A stretch of 64,000 bases of DNA from Rhipidocladum racemiflorum (taxonomy: Eukaryota; Streptophyta; Magnoliopsida; Poales; Poaceae), in the NCBI GenBank assembly GCA_036346355.1, contig CM070585.1, positions 7,207,001-7,271,000 on the forward strand, given 5' to 3'. Made by a program: the position numbers and the translations under genes. The notes beneath the pieces were generated by a model. That model did no database searches and was not told where the DNA came from. It saw nothing but the letters and a program-made list of their open reading frames with translations. Each line of letters opens with the position of its first letter. The first letter of the stretch is position 1. Positions 58,305 through 64,000 of this stretch are shown here, piece after piece.

Positions 58305-59255
58305 TCATCTGTCATTCGTCCTATCATAGTCATTAGTATATCGTATACCATATCACATACATCATACTGTATTAAAGATATCCTCCAACCATAGTCATTC
58401 GTCCTAACCTATGCAACTATACTTGTAACTTATATGTGTCACCATATGGTTATGTTGTCCTAGCCTGAAGATGAAAAAGGCGAGGTAGTGTTTTTCATTG
58501 CTTGTGTACTTCGAAATATTTTTGTTAAGATAATTATTTCATAATCGATATAGCTTTTAATCAAATCATGATTGCTAACATGGAAAGCAACATGTCCTAG
58601 GGGGTTAGGATCAGTAAAGCCTATAAGCTTATTTTCAGTTGTTCACAATCAGACAGCCTTTTGTTGGGGCTGGAGTGCTGGACAGCAGCAAGCATGAATG
58701 CACTAATCACCCACACGGCAACATTGCACAATTCAACCCCCCTTCTTGTGATAACCTTTGAGGATAGCTTCAACCAACAAAGCAGCGGAATTAACAAATC
58801 AACTTGCACAATTGGCACAACAATTTATGTGGAAAAACCTCCTTAATGTGAGGAGTAAAAAAACCATGCGACCAACCGGTCTACTCCAAATTTCTACTAT
58901 TAGCAACAATGGATACAAATAGAGTATTCTCTAGAACTCCTAGAGATTACAACAGCAGCAACATCATTATCAAGTTACAAACTTGGAATCACCATCAACA
59001 ATAACCACACTTAATAAGATCTAACAAGAGGTAGCTAAAATCAGCTAAAACAGAGCAGTGTTGTTTCTGTCCACTTGGGTCTTCAATGCATATCTTGCAA
59101 ACCACTGAACCAAATTGCGTGAAACTTGCAGGAATATAGTTCAGTGAGTCCTTAACATGTTGTCAACTATAATACATAGGGTTATTGCACTAGTAGAATT
59201 TAAATGCAAAAAATATACAAATAAAATATTTTTCCAGAATGTGGTAGTCCATATA
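58305..59255. other. WAK 3' flank and repeat-like DNA
   Basis: 58305-58610 is probably 3' UTR and flank. 58620-59240 contains caatttatgtggaaaaacctcc and similar wording of a retroelement non-coding region, without a defined boundary. No gene is called. Confidence 0.4.
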
Positions 59256-59949
59256 TCAGGTACGCAAAAGGGGTTGCCACCCGGCGATCTCGAAAAAGGG
59301 GTGTTCCCTCCTCCTGAGGGGTGACACCCGATTTCGAACGAAATCCTGGGCAACGTCCCGACCAGTGAGCCCCGAGCAGGTGAACTCACTGGTCATCATG
59401 AGCACCCGTTCCTCCTCGGGCTGAACCGGAGGTCGGGGTGTCTCGACGCGTGGGGCAACTGCCCCCGTGTAACAGAGGGAGCTCCCCTCTACCTTCTTCA
59501 GGTAGAACCAAGAGTCGACCCACCCTACCACCGAGTCCTTGAGCGTGAAGCTCGGGTACTCGTAGGGGTGGTTGGTCCGGAGGCAGAAATAGAAGCATCC
59601 GGCCGGAGAAGCCTGGCTGGTGCGGAACAAGGAGTAGAAATGAAAGAAGAGGCTGACCGTGGGCAAGACGCCCACGTACCCCTCGCAGAGATGGGCAAAG
59701 ATGGAAAGGATGAGAATGGAGTTAGGGTTGAGATGGGTGACCTCGCATTCGCAGTAGGCGAGCACCAACTCGACGAACTCACTCTCGGGCGTTCGGAGCC
59801 CGTTGACGGAGTACAGTTCGCAGGAGACGATCTCTCCATCTTGCGGCTGCGGCTCCTCCTCGTCGCCCAGGGCTCTCCACGACCTCGCGTCGAGGTACTT
59901 GAGCTCTCGAGTTTTTGCTGGTTAAGCTTGCTCACACCGAACTTCGCCA
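59256..59949 (-). pseudogene. Transposase_28-like gypsy accessory ORF, second locus
   Basis: The minus-strand start is at 59949 (MAKFGVSKLNQQKLESS). A frame change near 59765 leads to the family signature VTHLNPNSILILSIFAHLCE, then FHFYSLFRTSQASPAGCFYF, VGWVDSWFYLKKV and VAQDFVRNRVSPLRRREHPF. It matches the 2634-4211 protein in order (LNPNxILxIxxFxxLCE) but only loosely, so the two loci belong to different subfamilies. The 3' end fades near 59256. A minus-strand TATA-like ggtatttaaat lies about 115 bp upstream, and the ORF is antisense to the LTR at 60459-61145. Confidence 0.7.
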
Positions 59950-60057
59950 TTAGAACAAGGAGGCAAAGGTCGGGGGGAAAAAGCGAACGCTGGAGAAAGA
60001 AGGTTGTGGGAACAAGAAGGTTTCGAATGACAAGGGTGTGCAAGGAGAGTCCCGGTT

Positions 60058-60075
60058 ATCATTTAAATACCCGAT
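60058..60075 (-). promoter_or_regulatory. TATA-like box of the accessory ORF
   Basis: The plus strand catttaaatacccg reads cgggtattta(aatg) on the minus strand, 110-120 bp before the ATG at 59949. Spacing is similar to the first locus (2486 to 2634). Confidence 0.4.
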
Positions 60076-60458
60076 CTTGGGGGGATGCGAAAAGACTTCC
60101 CGCCGTTGCGATCGAGAAAGCCCTAAAGGCGCAGGAGCAGTTGGGGAGTCCACCGGTCCGGAGTTGACACGTGGATGCAAAAATCGAAATTGTCTCGTTA
60201 GGGGATCGATTCCCAAGGAAACGGTTCGTACCATCGCTACCAAGCTTCTCCGAGAAGGAACCGCGACGCCGGCCCGCATTCACTTACCCAAGCACACCCT
60301 GGCCGACGGACCGAGCCATTTGCTCGTCCTCAGAGGAGTTTTGCTCGGATGCTGCAGTAGTGGTTCGCTGCAATAATCCCAATCCCTCCATTTAAGTCAG
60401 TAGGCTCAAGGGGAAGGCCCCTTCGAGCGTTTTCCCCACTTGAGCCTCGGGGGCTAGC

Positions 60459-61145
60459 TGTCGGGGATTGGGTGATTCCCCTAATTACCATAATGCCATG
60501 ACGGCCGAGCTCGTCTTGGCCCCGTGCACCTCGGAGGTCGTCCCCGAAGATGACCTAGGAAGGGTCGAGCATCGCTGCTTGACTTGCCCGTTCGGTACGA
60601 GCTCCTTGCCCGTCCGGCGCCAGCTCGTTGCTCGGCTAGTGCCCGAGCATGTTGCTCGGGCACACCTGCTCGGGTTGGTGTCAAATTAGCTCGGCCCGAC
60701 CTCGAGCTCTTGCTTGCATGGTCGAGGGTTAAGACTAACGGTCAAAGCGATAATCATGCCACCTCAAAGGGTCGTTGCGCCCGGAACGCGGGTGTGGCCG
60801 AGAAGTAGGATTCGGTTGCGACCACGTTGTACACGGTCAGACATGCACGGAGTGGACCGTAACCGACGCGATACCCTTGTAAATTATAAATACCTTCCAG
60901 GCATTGGAGGGACACGGAGACAAGGAAGAATATACATACACAATATACACCACGCTGGAGTAGGGTTATTATCTCCCCTGTGAGAGGCCCGAATCAGGAT
61001 AAATCCTCGTGTCATTCTTTGAGTGTACTTGATTTGGTGAGACCGGGCATCTTTCGGAAGCAACCCTTCACGCAAGAAAGGGACGGAGTTGATCCTCCAA
61101 TCAACTAAGTAAGCTCAGCGGGGACCTGCTCCCCAATCGTCGACA
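60459..61145 (+). mobile_element. LTR (687 bp), probable 3' LTR of a gypsy element
   Basis: It starts TGTCGGGGATTGGGTG and ends CCAATCGTCGACA, with ataaatacc near 60887 as a TATA-like box. The gtgagaggcccgaatcag block and the termini match the solo LTR at 12850-13481. It is preceded by cctcgggggctagc, which may be the polypurine tract. Flanks show no duplication (ctagc versus gatat), as expected of one end of a truncated element. Confidence 0.8.
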
Positions 61146-61149
61146 GATA

Positions 61150-61850
61150 TGGATAAACCAAGTTTTAAAATTTTAGCTGTATCTATATTCAAAACCAGTT
61201 CATGGAGTATATTTGTTTTAATTAGCTATTTTTTATTTAATCATTATTATAAACTCTAGTTATTTATAGATTTACTTTGCAAATCATATGGAAGTCAATT
61301 TGCTAATTTTACTTAATTGTTTATGTATGAATTTCTGTTAATGTAGATTGTATTTGACATGTATACTTTCTTTTAATATAAGCCACTATAATTCAGGTAT
61401 TTTTTATTTCAATTTTTTTTTAATTTGGCTTATAATTGTCATGGACACTTTTTTTAATTAGATAATTTTTATTTAATTTTTATATATTTTATTAATTTAT
61501 GAATTTATTTTGAAAATTGTATGAAAGTCAATTTGCTAATTTTTTTAATTGTTTATTTCGAATTTCATAATTCTGACTGTAGTTGATATGAACTTTTTTT
61601 TTAATTTAAGCCGTTATAACTCAGGTATTTTTATTCCAAAATTTAGTTAATTTGGTTTATAATTGACACGGACTCTATTTTTAATTTGCTAATTTTTATC
61701 TAATTATTATTTTGAATTGTTGTTAATTATGGATTTACTTAAGAAATTGTAGGGAAGTCAATTTGCTAATTTTTCTTGTTTTTTTCTTGTTGTTAATTAT
61801 GGATTTACTTAAGAAATTGTAGGAAACTGTAGGGAAGTCAATTTTACTTA
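61150..61850. repeat. AT-rich tandem repeat, period about 233 bp
   Basis: The phrase gaagtcaatttgctaatttt recurs near 61291, 61525 and 61755, and partially at 61834. In between, aagcc(a/g)(c/t)tata(a/t)(t/c)tcaggtattt and taatttggcttataattg(t/a)c repeat with the same spacing. About 2.5-3 units, 75-85 percent alike. Confidence 0.75.
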
Positions 61851-61966
61851 CGAATCGCCGGTTGAAGTCTTTCTACGACTTGGCTGTGTGCCAACTGACC
61901 AATAGACGGTATAGTACCATTAAGACACCTCTGTTGATCTATTCCCGCGTGCAACATCGTCCTAGG

Positions 61967-62546
61967 TAGAGGTGGGCACTTGGACCGGGCTCTTTTGGAC
62001 CGGTCCGAAGCACGATGGGATGGCCGGTGCAAAGCACGGCACGACACGGTTCCGTGCCGGACCGGGCCGGCACGCAACTGTAGCTCGGGCCGTGCTGAGC
62101 CCGGGAACCAGGCACGACGGATGGCACGGCACGACAGTTTGGGCCGGGTCCGTGCCGGCACGGCACGAACGGGCACGAAATCACGGATTAAGGCCTAAAA
62201 GTTGGTAGATATTGTTGATTCAGGGCATCTTCAAGCATTACATTTATGTTTGACATTTTGTTGATGTGATTAGTCTCTTATGTAATTAAAATAGGTAGTT
62301 TAGTAGTAGTGATTTGTTTTATTTCTTTGCTCGTCACAATAGTAAAAATGGGTCGGGCTTGGGCTGGCACGGCACGAAACAGGCACAAAGCGTAAATAGG
62401 CCGGGCTTGGGCTCGCCAAAGGTGAGTCGGGCCAACACGACCCGGCACGGTGGGCACGGTGGGCCGTCGTGGCATGGCACGGTTTCGGCCCGAAGCACGA
62501 TGGCCCCAGGCCGGGCTGGCACGGCACGGCACGACGCCCACCTCTA
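61967..62546. mobile_element. hAT-like MITE (580 bp), copy 2
   Basis: The ends are TAGAGGTGGGCAC and GCCCACCTCTA, flanked by a perfect 8-bp duplication GTCCTAGG (61959-61966 and 62547-62554). The core attgttgattca..ttgctcgtcac is nearly identical to the copy at 21614-22146, and the gcacggcacg arrays differ in length. Confidence 0.95.
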
Positions 62547-62554
62547 GTCCTAGG

Positions 62555-63133
62555 CAATTTTTATTGCTCGTTGAAGTCGTCAAACCCTTCCAAAACTAAT
62601 CAATATAAGCACAAAGAAAGCCAACTATGGGTGAAGCCAAAAAATTGCCTTGCATGCTAGCTCAGGTTTCGGGCCCAAAACAAGTTACGCGTTCTCAAAA
62701 GATAAAATAAAATTCGGTGTAAAGCAAACAACAGCATTTTTCAGAGAATCAAGAATCAACAGCTAGCTAGCTGCTGAGCTGCAAAAGAATTAGACCTCAT
62801 TCCAAGTAATTTGTTAAGTACAATTTGTTAAAACTGTACCTTGTTAAGTACGTACTGCGTTCCAACGATGTAATCAACCAGGCCCATAACACACGTTACC
62901 AGCTTTGTAAATTGTGAGGAAACCGGCCTGTTTTGGCATCATTGTCACAGGTTAATCCGTCCAATAATAGACGTAACATTGGACCGCGGCTCGATCTATT
63001 TATAGCATCAAGCTTTATGCATTGTCACTCCGTCAGAACACCACCGGTCCACCACGAAGCACACCGGCCGTGTGCTGCACTGCACACTGCGGGCAACCAC
63101 CAGCCTTGCGAGTTGTGACAGAACCAACAAGTG
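62555..63133 (+). promoter_or_regulatory. upstream region of the second WAK
   Basis: No ORF is present. CTATTTATAGC (62996-63006) is a TATA-like box about 130 bp before the ATG at 63134. It does not share the upstream block of the 55-kb WAK, so the two genes may differ in regulation. Confidence 0.45.
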
Positions 63134-64000
63134 ATGGAGTATTCGAGTAGGCTTCTTGTTCCTGTCCGTCTTTTGCTCTTCCTTTCGGCCGGCGTCTGGG
63201 TGCTAGCCGCCGCGGCCGACTTCCCGGCGGTACGGCGACCAGGCTGCCAGCCGAGGTGCGGCGACGTCGACATCCCGTACCCGTTCGGCATCGGCGACGA
63301 GTGCGCGATCAGTAATTATTTCAACCTCAGCTGCAACGATGTCAGAGCCTCAGAGGCACGAAGAGGCCTTTCAATGGGGATTTCGAGGTGACGAAAATAT
63401 CCGTGCCCGAAGCCAAAGCATGGATGATGATGGACATCTCATGGCAGTGCTACGACCCGGCCGCGCACGAGATGGATTACCGCACTGCTAGCTATAGCTT
63501 CAATGACCGCTACAGTTTGTCGAACGTGGATAACAAAATTTTCGTCATCGGGTGCAACACGCTCGCCTATATGTCGAGTGCTTCTGTAAGTACTTTCGCA
63601 TCTTTTTTATCCTTTTCTCTTTGAAGGAAAACCATCCTTTTATCTTTTGAAATTACACATATCTCTATTCTCTACGCAAGACCAACTATAATAATAAGAG
63701 CTCTAACGGCTTCTGCCTAGTTGTTGATTTGCAAGGGGTAAAAAGAGAGAAAAATTTGTAAATGTGAGTAATTTAGTCGTTGTTCTTAAACCCTATATAT
63801 TCGATCTAACCCTATAGAATAGAAATCTTCGACTAGGCTTACACACATTCGCTCACTTACGCTATCCCCTCAGCTATTTCGAATTCATTAAGTCGTGGGA
63901 GAACTAGGTAATCTATGCTAAATTACTTAGTCCAATAGTCAGTTACTCGGTGTTATTGATGTTGCCCAACCGCCCAAGAAGTATTCACTCCACAAGGTTT
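63134..64000 (+). pseudogene. second WAK gene, exon 1 frameshifted, runs off the window
   Basis: The ATG at 63134 opens a signal peptide (VPVRLLLFLSAGVWVLAAAA) followed by the WAK galacturonan-binding domain start, CQPRCGDVDIPYPFGIGDEC. Between about 63345 and 63352 one base is lost (or two gained). The frame then continues as RPFNGDFEVTKISVPEAKAW and NVDNKIFVIGCNTLAYM, matching exon 1 of the 55-kb gene. The original frame meets a TGA near 63390. Exon 1 ends at a GTAAGT donor (63586). No second exon is seen before 64000. It may be a pseudogene, or the shift may be an assembly error. The EGF and kinase parts lie outside the window. Confidence 0.8.

Noticed and set aside
59568..60167. 199-codon plus-strand ORF
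   Set aside because: Antisense shadow of the Transposase_28-like ORF, whose motifs are on the minus strand.
60450..61150. Target duplication around the 60459-61145 LTR
   Set aside because: The flanks ctagc and gatat do not match, so it is not called a solo LTR.

Overview
The window looks like intergenic-to-genic nuclear DNA of a grass (Poaceae). The evidence is GC-rich first exons of wall-associated kinases (WAK), Tourist and Stowaway MITEs, CACTA, hAT and giant-LTR elements, and gypsy elements with the grass 'putative gypsy type transposon' ORF. The species cannot be named from sequence alone. Coding content is low: one apparently intact host gene (a WAK, 55012-58304), a 5'-frameshifted second WAK running off the right edge, a decayed tRNA m5C-methyltransferase (NSUN2/TRM4-like) pseudogene, and many transposon pieces.

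Layout. 1-9213: GC-rich gypsy-type DNA, with a minus-strand gag-protease-RT-RNase H region primed from an LTR at 8311-9213, abutting plus-strand spliced ORFs of the grass gypsy accessory type. 9409-16111: a giant-LTR-like sequence split by a CACTA element (12799-14857), which is itself split by a solo LTR (12850-13481). 17365-22825: three more non-autonomous CACTA elements and a hAT-like MITE. 24740-31358: a zinc-knuckle pseudogene, a minus-strand LTR with an initiator-Met-type PBS, a 4.39-kb solo LTR (26653-31041) and a Stowaway-like MITE. 32481-33116: two Tourist-like MITEs. 33617-36000: copia 5' LTR plus broken gag. 36040-38105: CACTA remnant and a second copy of the giant LTR seen at 12.4-16.1 kb.

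40204-48661: a foldback MITE, a hAT MITE, then the minus-strand TRM4-like pseudogene. One of its exons is broken by a TRIM retroelement that carries its own hAT insertion, and another by a 5'-truncated LINE with a 12-bp target duplication. 49660-53585: minus-strand giant-LTR pieces around truncated copies of the WAK 5' end. 54615-58304: the WAK gene. 58620-61145: a minus-strand accessory ORF beside a plus-strand LTR. 61150-62546: AT-rich tandem repeats and a second hAT-like MITE. 63134-64000: the second WAK.

The strongest signals are these. (1) The accessory ORF has its own TATA-like box and lies antisense to the neighbouring LTR element in two unrelated loci. (2) A methyltransferase pseudogene can be read through three layers of insertion using target-site duplications. 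(3) The WAK 5' end has been copied at least four times within 3 kb. (4) The intact WAK is a non-RD (HGD) kinase. Insertion boundaries rest on terminal motifs and target-site duplications read directly from the bases. Family names come from motif recognition without database searches.
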